This document shows, one piece after another, positions 1 through 6,343 of a DNA stretch of 8,355 bases; the first letter of the stretch is position 1, and every line of letters begins with the position of its first letter. The notes below the pieces were generated by a model. The model was not told where the DNA came from and searched no databases. It worked only from the letters and a program-made list of their open reading frames with translations. A program made the translations under genes and the position numbers. This stretch comes from Polaribacter sp. (GTDB taxonomy: Bacteria > Bacteroidota > Bacteroidia > Flavobacteriales > Flavobacteriaceae): contig DPRC01000020.1 in the NCBI GenBank assembly GCA_003537695.1, positions 906 to 9,260 of the forward strand, read 5' to 3'.

Positions 1-1539
1 GGTATTGATGGTGTGCTATTATTGAAATTATTAATCGAGAAAAGAGCAGATTATAAAATAATTGCCAATTTTTTATTGCACAGAGTTGTTCCTTTAAAAC
101 CGTATGTAATGCCAGTAAATCCTTTTGAAACAAGAAAGGATGCAAAATCCAGTCTTGCAGGAATTAAAAGTGCTTTGCTGCATTTGAGAGAAGGGAAGCC
201 TTTGGGTATTTTTCCTGCGGGAGAGGTTTCTACTTATAAAGATGGAAAATTAAACGTAGACAAACCTTGGGAAGTGGGTGCTGTTAGACTGATTAAAAAG
301 GCAAAAGTACCGGTGATACCTATTTATTTTCATGCAAAAAATAGCCGATTGTTTTATGTACTGTCTAAAATATCTGACACCTTAAGAACTGCAAAACTTC
401 CATCAGAAGTGTTTTCTCAAGGAGGCAGGGTCATCAAAATAAGAGTAGGAAAACCAATTTCCGTGAAGGACCAAGAAGTCTTTCATGAGATTCCTGCTTT
501 TTCTGAGTTCCTGAGAAGGAAAACATATATGTTGGCAAACCCTTTTGAGAAATCTAAAAAATTAATTTCAGGAAAAAATATCAAAATTAAAAAAACAATT
601 AAAAAGATTGTACCACAAGGTGACAAAGAGGCCTTTACCAAGGAAGTAACCATATTAAGAGAAAATGACGGCCGTTTGTTGGAGAGTAAAAATTATGAAG
701 TATTTTTTGCAGATGCGAAAGACATCCCAAACTTAATACAGGAAATTGGTAGGTTGCGTGAACGTGCGTTTAGAGCGGTAGGCGAAGGAACTAATAAAGA
801 GATTGATTTAGACAAGTACGATGCGTATTACAATCATTTATTCTTATGGGACCGCGAAGCAAACTGTTTGGTTGGAGCCTATAGAATGGGGCTTGGAAAA
901 GAGATCTATAAAACATTTGGAATCAAAGGTTTTTATATCAATACATTGTTTAGGATTGAGCCTGAATTGCATCAAATGATGGAGGATACCATCGAAATGG
1001 GGAGGGCTTTTATTAGTGGTGAATATCAGCAAAAACCAATGCCGTTATTTTTATTGTGGAAAGGAATTGTGCACGTAACATTGCGCCATCCAGAATACAA
1101 ATATCTAATGGGAGGTGTTTCTATTAGCAATCAGTTTTCTGATTTTTCCAAATCGTTGATGATTGAGTTTATGAAATCTCATTATTACGATCCGTATATT
1201 GCCCAATACATTCGTCCAAAAAAAGAATATAAAGTAAAGTTGAAAGACGGAGATAAGGATTTTGTATTCGATGCAACCAAGGCAGACTTGCAAAAGTTTG
1301 ATAAAATTATTGATGAAATTGAGCCTGGAATTTTAAGAATTCCTGTTTTAATTAAAAAATATATCAAACAAAATGCCCGCTTAGTCGCTTTTAATGTAGA
1401 CCCTAAGTTTAACAATGCTATCGATGGCTTATTGTATATTAAGGTTGCAGAAATACCAGAAAGTACCGTGCGGCCCGTGATGGAAGAATTTCAAGCAGAG
1501 TTGGAGCGTAAGGTTACAGTCTTGCGGAATGCAAAGTAG
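1..1539 (+). CDS. olsF: OlsF-like bifunctional acyltransferase (PlsC-like + GNAT-like domains), 5'-truncated by window edge
   Basis: This is probably a membrane-associated enzyme making an acyloxyacyl amino-acid lipid (ornithine, glycine or a related head group). The frame is open to base 1, so the GTG at 13 is not the real start and the N-terminus lies outside the window. The first visible residues (GIDG) look like the end of the NHP..G..DG acyltransferase block, so the Asp is present but the catalytic His is off the edge. FPAGEVS (211-231) matches the FPEGTRS block and VPVIP (307-321) the following block. From about 694 to 1245 there is a second domain like OlsB and autoinducer-synthase GNATs, with EMGRAF at 994-1011. 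Known family: in Serratia OlsF the C-terminal domain N-acylates the amino acid and the N-terminal domain O-acylates the lyso-lipid; a Flavobacterium homologue exists. The head group here is inferred, not shown. A generic 'lysophospholipid acyltransferase/hemolysin-like' label is the alternative. Confidence 0.8.
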   Translation, partial: GIDGVLLLKLLIEKRADYKIIANFLLHRVVPLKPYVMPVNPFETRKDAKSSLAGIKSALLHLREGKPLGIFPAGEVSTYKDGKLNVDKPWEVGAVRLIKKAKVPVIPIYFHAKNSRLFYVLSKISDTLRTAKLPSEVFSQGGRVIKIRVGKPISVKDQEVFHEIPAFSEFLRRKTYMLANPFEKSKKLISGKNIKIKKTIKKIVPQGDKEAFTKEVTILRENDGRLLESKNYEVFFADAKDIPNLIQEIGRLRERAFRAVGEGTNKEIDLDKYDAYYNHLFLWDREANCLVGAYRMGLGKEIYKTFGIKGFYINTLFRIEPELHQMMEDTIEMGRAFISGEYQQKPMPLFLLWKGIVHVTLRHPEYKYLMGGVSISNQFSDFSKSLMIEFMKSHYYDPYIAQYIRPKKEYKVKLKDGDKDFVFDATKADLQKFDKIIDEIEPGILRIPVLIKKYIKQNARLVAFNVDPKFNNAIDGLLYIKVAEIPESTVRPVMEEFQAELERKVTVLRNAK

Positions 1540-1542
1540 TAC

Positions 1543-2427
1543 TTAGGGCGTTTTAAAGAGCTTGTATGTGCGTGTCCAGTTGGCTGATTGCCCCGGTTTG
1601 AGTTGTATTTTAATAAATAATTCAGGACTAATTACATGTTTCGTTCCCCAAAGATTCACTTTGTCTGTATTAAAATTTCCAGTTTCACGAATTCCAATTT
1701 TACTTTTAAAATGAGTCAACTCCCACTGTGCTGTCACTATTTCGGTACCCGAAAGATTGCTGAAAAAAAAAGGTTTTTGTGGGACTCCTTTAAATTCAAT
1801 AGTGCGATCGCCGAGCATCACTTTCTGTTCAGGGTTTACCGTCTCTTCAAAAAGTGCTGGCTTCATTGGAAATGGGAACTTCAAGGTGTAGTCTGCTCCA
1901 ATGGAATCAGTGCCAATTGTCGTAAAATTATGAACGTATTCATCGGTGATAATTTCTTTTTCACCTGTGTTTTCTAAATAATACCTAAGTATGAATCCAT
2001 TTTCTTGTAATTCAACTTCTTTTTTCAAAAGGTAAGCGTACCCATTCACAACTGCAGAGATGCAGTTTATTGAAAGCATCTTTGAGCTTGCCGTAACCTG
2101 GAAATTAGCAGGTTTAATTTCATAATTTCTAGCACAGTGGTATTTGGCGTCTTCTTTTTTTAATAAGCCTACACCAATTTTATGAAACCAGTCTCCGATA
2201 GCAGCGGCTTCAAATCCAAGAGCGGTATCAATTCCAAATTCATTATAAAATCCTTTTCCAGAAGAATGAGGTTGCTCTGTGTCTAGATCTTCCCTGCTCG
2301 CCATTTGAATTCCTTGGAAACGCAAGGCTATAATTTTTCCCGTCCAGTCGAATCTTGAAAAATTGTAATTTTCTGTAGGAAGATCTAACTGGATTTCTAT
2401 ATTTTTATTTTTAAGGATATGCGCCAT
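1543..2427 (-). CDS. Galactose-mutarotase-like (aldose 1-epimerase superfamily) protein, substrate unknown
   Basis: A 294-residue protein with no signal peptide or membrane segment, so probably cytoplasmic. Its general pattern resembles the galactose-mutarotase-like beta-sandwich proteins: a mid-protein EYVHNF segment (residues 163-168) where the superfamily has a conserved active-site His (here H166), and a C-terminal SPELFIKI...PGQ...W...Y segment (267-288) typical of epimerase-like proteins. Other distinctive parts are NEFGID (62-67) and GDWFHKIGVG (78-87). I do not recognise a specific characterised member, and neither epimerase activity nor the sugar can be assigned. ATG at 2427-2425 is the most plausible start: it follows an A/T-rich leader and fits the promoter candidate about 100 bases upstream. 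The gene stands alone on its strand, converging with the acyltransferase gene (stops three bases apart) and diverging from tig. It is not part of any visible sugar operon, so context gives no clue to substrate. Confidence 0.78.
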   Translation of the reverse strand: MAHILKNKNIEIQLDLPTENYNFSRFDWTGKIIALRFQGIQMASREDLDTEQPHSSGKGFYNEFGIDTALGFEAAAIGDWFHKIGVGLLKKEDAKYHCARNYEIKPANFQVTASSKMLSINCISAVVNGYAYLLKKEVELQENGFILRYYLENTGEKEIITDEYVHNFTTIGTDSIGADYTLKFPFPMKPALFEETVNPEQKVMLGDRTIEFKGVPQKPFFFSNLSGTEIVTAQWELTHFKSKIGIRETGNFNTDKVNLWGTKHVISPELFIKIQLKPGQSANWTRTYKLFKTP

Positions 2428-2523
2428 ATTGCTAAAAAGAGACCGCTATTGCATAAGACAAGGTTTTTACTGTTATAACAACCTAAAACGCATGTCCTGC
2501 TGCTGATTTATTTTAATAAGTTA

Positions 2524-2555
2524 CAAAATTAGTTTTTTTTGAGCTTAGATACAAA
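2524..2555 (-). promoter_or_regulatory. Bacteroidota-type promoter candidate for the mutarotase-like gene
   Basis: Read on the minus strand, TTTG (2555-2552) is followed after 20 bases by TAATTTTG (2531-2524), an exact match to the Bacteroidota consensus TTTG...TAnnTTTG. Transcription would begin near 2517, giving a leader of roughly 90 bases before the ATG at 2427. That leader shows no riboswitch or attenuator that I can recognise. The match is by eye; no start site is demonstrated. Confidence 0.6.
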
Positions 2556-2702
2556 CCCGTTTTTCTCGGAAATACTGTGGTTTTTTTAAAATGAGCATTG
2601 CAAGAGTAATGCAGGTAGGTATAAAAGGCAATAGTTGTTAAAAATTAGCGAATTTACTCCCTTAGCAGGAATACATTAGACTTAAATTGAACTGCTTAAA
2701 TG

Positions 2703-2734
2703 CTTGTTAAATACAATATTTTTGGCTAATTTTG
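2703..2734 (+). promoter_or_regulatory. Bacteroidota-type promoter candidate for tig
   Basis: CTTG (2703-2706; TTG is enough for the flavobacterial -33 element) is followed after 20 bases by TAATTTTG (2727-2734), an exact match to TAnnTTTG. The predicted start of transcription is near 2740, which leaves a leader of about 25-30 bases before the tig ATG at 2768. The -7 box is identical to the one on the opposite strand at 2524-2531. Confidence 0.6.
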
Positions 2735-2767
2735 CAGTCGATTTTTTCAAGATAAAAGAGCAAAAAA

Positions 2768-4090
2768 ATGAATATTACAAGAGAGAACATAGATGCATTA
2801 AATGCAGTTGTAAAAGTTGATATTGTTGCAGACGACTATCAAGCAAAAGTAGAAAAATTATTAGCAGACCGTCGTAAAAAAGCGGACATCCCTGGTTTTA
2901 GAAAAGGACAGGTACCCATGGGTATGATTAAGAAGCAATACGGGAGGTCTATCCTGATGGAGGAAGTAAATAAGCTTTTACAGGAATCTTTAAATAAATT
3001 TTTAGCAGCAGAAAAGTTAGCCCTTTTAGGGAATCCGTTACCGAGAGTAAAAGAGGATTTTAATTGGGATGCAGCAACGCTTTCTTTTGAATTTGAATTG
3101 GGCTTAACTCCAGAATTTGAAGTAGACTTAAAGTCTAAAAAGAAAGTAACTGAATATAAAATTATTGCGACTGAAGAGTTGCTGGAAGAAGAATTAAAAA
3201 ACATACAAACACGTTATGGTAAGGTTTCATCTGTGGATGAAGCAGTATTAGAAGCAAGTATTACAGGTACCTTTATAAACGAAGAGAAAGAAATCAATAC
3301 AAAAGGAACCTTTCTTGTGAAGGATTTGAAAGGAAAGAAAAACGAAAAGAAAGTAGTAGGTGCAAAGTCAGGTGATAGCATCGAGTTTGCAACGAAAGAT
3401 TTATTTGAAGATACCAAAACATTAGAAGCTATTTTAGGCAATGCTGAAGAGGAAGCACAAGAAGTGCCAGATTCAGTAACGTTAACTGTAACAGACATCA
3501 CAACAACAGCACCGGCAGATTTGGACAAAGAATTGTTTGATAAATTATTTGCAGATGGAAGTGTGACGACAGCAACGGAGCTAAAAGCAAAAATCAAGGA
3601 AGACGCAGAAATTCAATTCAAGCAGCAAGGAGATCAACAATTATTAAATGCGATTACAGGGCATTTAGTGGAAAATACAAAGTTTGACCTGCCCGCAGTA
3701 TTTTTGAAAAAATGGTTAGGAACAGCTGGCGAGAAACCATTAACTCCAGCCGAAGCGGATGCGGAATTTGAGAAGTCTGAAAACGGATTGCGGTACCAAC
3801 TAATCGAAGGAAAGATTATGAAGGACAACGATATTAAAATAGATTATACGGAATTAGTAGCATATGCAAAAGGGTTTATTCGAACGCAAATGGCTCAATT
3901 TGGCAATATGAATCCAGAAGAAAAAGAACTGGATGATATTGCAGGTAGAATTTTGCAAAATCAAGAAGAAGCTCAAAAATTACAATCGCAATTGATCAGC
4001 CAGAAATTATTGGCTTTTTATAAAGAGAACATGAGTTTTAAATCAAAAGAACTTTCTTACGAAGCGTTTACAAAAGAAGTGTACAGGTAA
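2768..4090 (+). CDS. tig: Trigger factor, ribosome-associated chaperone
   Basis: Trigger factor binds next to the ribosomal exit tunnel and shields emerging chains. The 440-residue length is normal. The ribosome-docking signature GFRKGQVP is at residues 43-50, as in Escherichia coli. Residues 1 to about 130 form the ribosome-binding domain, about 150-245 occupy the place of the FKBP-type prolyl isomerase, and about 250-440 form the helical chaperone C-domain, rich in Lys, Glu and Gln. The middle domain is odd: the FKBP hallmark IPGFE is absent, and a Lys-rich stretch (LKGKKNEKK, 187-195) lies there, so isomerase activity is doubtful. ATG 2768 places the protein start about nine residues closer to the docking region than no known family member, that is, at the usual place, and follows an A-rich leader (gagcaaaaaa) without a Shine-Dalgarno site. 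tig precedes clpP-clpX, the common bacterial order, but a terminator separates it from clpP. Confidence 0.96.
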   Translation: MNITRENIDALNAVVKVDIVADDYQAKVEKLLADRRKKADIPGFRKGQVPMGMIKKQYGRSILMEEVNKLLQESLNKFLAAEKLALLGNPLPRVKEDFNWDAATLSFEFELGLTPEFEVDLKSKKKVTEYKIIATEELLEEELKNIQTRYGKVSSVDEAVLEASITGTFINEEKEINTKGTFLVKDLKGKKNEKKVVGAKSGDSIEFATKDLFEDTKTLEAILGNAEEEAQEVPDSVTLTVTDITTTAPADLDKELFDKLFADGSVTTATELKAKIKEDAEIQFKQQGDQQLLNAITGHLVENTKFDLPAVFLKKWLGTAGEKPLTPAEADAEFEKSENGLRYQLIEGKIMKDNDIKIDYTELVAYAKGFIRTQMAQFGNMNPEEKELDDIAGRILQNQEEAQKLQSQLISQKLLAFYKENMSFKSKELSYEAFTKEVYR

Positions 4091-4138
4091 TTTTAAACTG
4101 TTGTAGCGCCTGATACAATTTTTTAGGAATGATAACAT

Positions 4139-4170
4139 AAAAACCTGAGTTGTAAGATTCAGGTTTTTTT
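4139..4170 (+). terminator. Rho-independent terminator after tig
   Basis: AAAAACCTGA (4139-4148) pairs perfectly with TCAGGTTTTT (4159-4168), a 10-bp stem around a 10-base loop, running into a seven-T tract (4164-4170). It lies 48 bases after the tig stop and 73 before the clpP start, so it should end the tig transcript. The A-rich 5' arm also makes it weakly bidirectional, although no minus-strand gene needs it. Confidence 0.85.
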
Positions 4171-4207
4171 AGCCACAACCAGTAACAAAAGAGTAAGAAA
4201 TAGTCCT

Positions 4208-4215
4208 TATATTTA
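4208..4215 (+). promoter_or_regulatory. Weak -7 promoter element candidate for clpP
   Basis: TATATTTA matches seven of eight positions of TAnnTTTG, lies just after the tig terminator and 28 bases before the clpP ATG. I see no TTG at the expected 17-23 bases upstream, so this rests mostly on position: clpP needs a promoter somewhere between 4171 and 4243. Confidence 0.25.
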
Positions 4216-4243
4216 CAAAACAAACACTAAAAGAAGCACGAAA

Positions 4244-4906
4244 ATGGATTACGGAAAAGAGTTCGAAAAATACGCAACAAAGCACCACGGAATTAGCAGT
4301 ACCAATTATACAAAAATAACGAGTAGTTTGACTCCGTATATTATGGAAGAGCGTCAAATGAACATTACACAAATGGACGTTTTTTCGCGTCTTATGATGG
4401 ATAGAATTATTTTTTTAGGAACCGGTATTAACGATCAAGTTGCTAATATTATTCAAGCACAATTATTGTTTTTAGAAAGTGTAGACGCGAATAAAGACAT
4501 TTCAATTTATATCAACTCTCCAGGTGGAGGCGTATATGCTGGTTTAGGTATTTACGATACAATGCAATTTATAAAGCCAGACGTTGCTACTATTTGTACA
4601 GGAATGGCAGCTTCAATGGGTGCTGTTTTAATGTGTGCAGGAGAAAAAGGAAAGCGTTCTGCGCTGCCACACTCTAGAATTATGATTCACCAACCCTTAG
4701 GAGGTGCGCAGGGACAAGCTTCTGATATTGAAATTACAGCAAGAGAAATCATGAAGTTAAAGGATGAGTTGTACGCAATTATTGCAAGCCATTCTGGACA
4801 GTCAATAGAAAAAGTACACAATGATTCTGATAGAGATTATTGGATGAAAGCAGATGAGGCGAAAGTGTACGGAATGATTGACGAAGTTTTAGAAAGAAAA
4901 AAATAA
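4244..4906 (+). CDS. clpP: ATP-dependent Clp protease proteolytic subunit ClpP
   Basis: A serine peptidase forming the double-heptamer chamber that degrades chains fed by ClpX (and other Clp ATPases) in the cytoplasm. The catalytic triad is intact: S124 in GMAASMGA, H149 in MIHQPLGG, and D198 in DSDRDYW; the spacings of 25 and 49 residues equal those of the E. coli enzyme. The oligomer and oxyanion region SPGGGVYAG is at 92-100. The 220-residue length allows a propeptide of roughly 30 residues, with the mature chain expected to begin near TPYIMEE (30-36); the exact cleavage point is inferred from alignment with E. coli ClpP. The start at ATG 4244 follows the A-rich leader (gcacgaaa); in-frame internal Met codons (M34, M39) are too far in. 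clpX follows after 99 bases, its usual partner. Nothing suggests a catalytically dead paralogue. Confidence 0.97.
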   Translation: MDYGKEFEKYATKHHGISSTNYTKITSSLTPYIMEERQMNITQMDVFSRLMMDRIIFLGTGINDQVANIIQAQLLFLESVDANKDISIYINSPGGGVYAGLGIYDTMQFIKPDVATICTGMAASMGAVLMCAGEKGKRSALPHSRIMIHQPLGGAQGQASDIEITAREIMKLKDELYAIIASHSGQSIEKVHNDSDRDYWMKADEAKVYGMIDEVLERKK

Positions 4907-4980
4907 AAAAATTTTTCATCGCGCGTACTACAAAAGTCTTTTTTAATAAGGATATTTTATAGTGCCCGTAACAGCAAAAA

Positions 4981-4991
4981 AGCGAATCGCT
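4981..4991. repeat. 11-base inverted repeat (AGCGA-A-TCGCT) before clpX
   Basis: A perfect inverted repeat with a one-base centre, ending 14 bases before the clpX ATG. The one-base centre makes an RNA hairpin unlikely; it would fit a DNA-binding site if anything. A single copy in the window; chance is a fair explanation. Confidence 0.3.
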
Positions 4992-5005
4992 AAAAGCTAA
5001 AGATA

Positions 5006-6241
5006 ATGTCGAAAGAAGAAAACTTAGAATGTTCGTTTTGCGGACGAAAAAAAGCAGAAACAGACTTGCTAATTGCAGGGGTGGATGCACATATTTGTGA
5101 TAAATGTATCGAGCAAGCGCACGGTATTGTGGAGGAAGAAGTTTCTGACACAAAAACAAGTGATCTTTCAAAAGATTTAACGCTAAAAAAACCCCTAGAA
5201 ATAAAAACATTTTTAGATCAGTATATCATTGGTCAAGATGAAACAAAACGCGCTATGGCAGTTGCCGTTTATAACCATTATAAGCGTTTATTGCAAACAA
5301 ACGACGACGATGATGTGGAGATCGAAAAGTCTAACATTGTTTTAGTTGGTGAGACAGGAACAGGAAAAACCTTGGTAGCAAAGACCATTGCAAGAATGTT
5401 AAATGTTCCCTTCGCAATTGTAGATGCCACTGTTTTAACACAGGCAGGGTATGTTGGTGAGGATGTAGAAAGTATTTTAAGTAAGCTATTGCAGACCGCA
5501 GATTATGATGTAGAAAAGGCACAGCGTGGAATTGTCTTTATTGATGAAATTGATAAAATTGCTAGAAAGGGAGACAATCCGTCGATTACACGTGATGTTT
5601 CTGGTGAAGGTGTGCAGCAAGCATTGTTAAAATTATTAGAGGGAACCGTTGTAAATGTAGCACCGAAAGGTGGAAGAAAACATCCGGAACAAAAATTTGT
5701 AGAAGTAAACACCAAAGAGATTTTATTTATCGCTGGAGGAGCATTTTCAGGTATTGAAAGAATTATTAGCAAGCGACTAAACATGCAGGCAGTAGGTTTT
5801 AGTGCTTCTTTAGATGATGATAAAGTAGATGAAGAAAACTTGTTACAATATGTAATTCCATCAGATTTAAAAGCATTTGGTTTAATTCCAGAAATTATTG
5901 GAAGGTTGCCCGTTTTGAGCTATATGAATCCTTTAGATGCAGTTGTTTTAAGAGCTATTTTAACAGAACCTAAAAATGCAATAATCAAGCAATATACAAA
6001 GCTGTTTCGAATGGATGATGTGGAGTTCACAATTGAGGAAGGCGCTTTAAATTATATTGTAGGAAAAGCGGTAGAGTATAAATTAGGTGCAAGAGGATTG
6101 CGTTCTTTGTGTGAGGCTATTTTTACGGATGCCATGTACGAATTGCCAAGTTCAGAAGAAAAAGTATTGAATGTAACCAGTGCATATGCAGAGGCAAAGC
6201 TGACAAATACTACCTTAAAAAAATTAAAAGCAGCCTCTTAA
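5006..6241 (+). CDS. clpX: Clp protease ATP-binding unfoldase subunit ClpX
   Basis: A hexameric AAA+ unfoldase that recognises tagged substrates and threads them into ClpP. All key parts are visible in its 411 residues: N-terminal zinc-binding domain with C9, C12, C31 and C34; Walker A GETGTGKT (115-122); pore-loop GYVG (148-151); Walker B IVFIDE (176-181); RKH loop (224-226); ClpP-docking loop VGF (263-265, where E. coli has IGF); arginine finger R300 in EIIGRLPV; sensor-2 R363 in GARGLRS. The C-terminus ends shortly after the small AAA domain. ATG 5006 is the only start that keeps the zinc domain complete. The 99-base gap to clpP has no clear terminator, so read-through from clpP is plausible, although a separate promoter was not identified. 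An 11-base inverted repeat lies just upstream. Confidence 0.97.
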   Translation: MSKEENLECSFCGRKKAETDLLIAGVDAHICDKCIEQAHGIVEEEVSDTKTSDLSKDLTLKKPLEIKTFLDQYIIGQDETKRAMAVAVYNHYKRLLQTNDDDDVEIEKSNIVLVGETGTGKTLVAKTIARMLNVPFAIVDATVLTQAGYVGEDVESILSKLLQTADYDVEKAQRGIVFIDEIDKIARKGDNPSITRDVSGEGVQQALLKLLEGTVVNVAPKGGRKHPEQKFVEVNTKEILFIAGGAFSGIERIISKRLNMQAVGFSASLDDDKVDEENLLQYVIPSDLKAFGLIPEIIGRLPVLSYMNPLDAVVLRAILTEPKNAIIKQYTKLFRMDDVEFTIEEGALNYIVGKAVEYKLGARGLRSLCEAIFTDAMYELPSSEEKVLNVTSAYAEAKLTNTTLKKLKAAS

Positions 6242-6343
6242 AATATAAAGTTACAGCAATAGAATTCAAACGTTTTTAAGATCTGTGACTGTGTTGTTTT
6301 TAAAAAAGTTGGTACAATATTCTCCCCTTTTAATAAAAAAGAA

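Larger units (their letters stand above)
2428..2767. other. Divergent intergenic region between mutarotase-like gene and tig
   Basis: 340 bases without a supported gene. It holds the two promoter candidates described separately, and an imperfect small stem-loop (GCATT 2595-2599 with AATGC 2608-2612, six-base loop closed by a G-T pair) that has no T-tract on either strand and so is not a terminator. The stretch 2556-2700 is otherwise unexplained. Confidence 0.7.

Noticed and set aside
13..15. GTG as the start of the acyltransferase gene
   Set aside because: The same frame is open to base 1 and encodes GIDG, part of the conserved acyltransferase block, so the gene extends beyond the window.
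1636..1977. 113-codon plus-strand open frame opposite the mutarotase-like gene
   Set aside because: Fully antisense to a coherent protein; Cys/Phe-rich composition without recognisable motif; no start signal.
2595..2612. Small stem-loop in the divergent spacer considered as a terminator
   Set aside because: Only five pairs plus a G-T pair, and no T-tract on either strand.
2591..2641. 16-codon reading frame (ATG to TAA) in the divergent spacer
   Set aside because: Such short frames are expected by chance in AT-rich DNA, and there is no promoter, leader or conserved peptide feature.
4905..4918. A-run followed by T-run after clpP considered as a terminator
   Set aside because: The pairing would be only A-T with no GC stem; it is more likely base composition.
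4779..5210. 143-codon open frame on the minus strand across the clpP-clpX gap, with a hydrophobic N-terminal part
   Set aside because: It lies opposite the catalytic-Asp end of clpP and the zinc domain of clpX, has no promoter or leader signal, and its Leu/Phe-rich content is what antisense of Lys/Glu-rich AT-rich genes gives.
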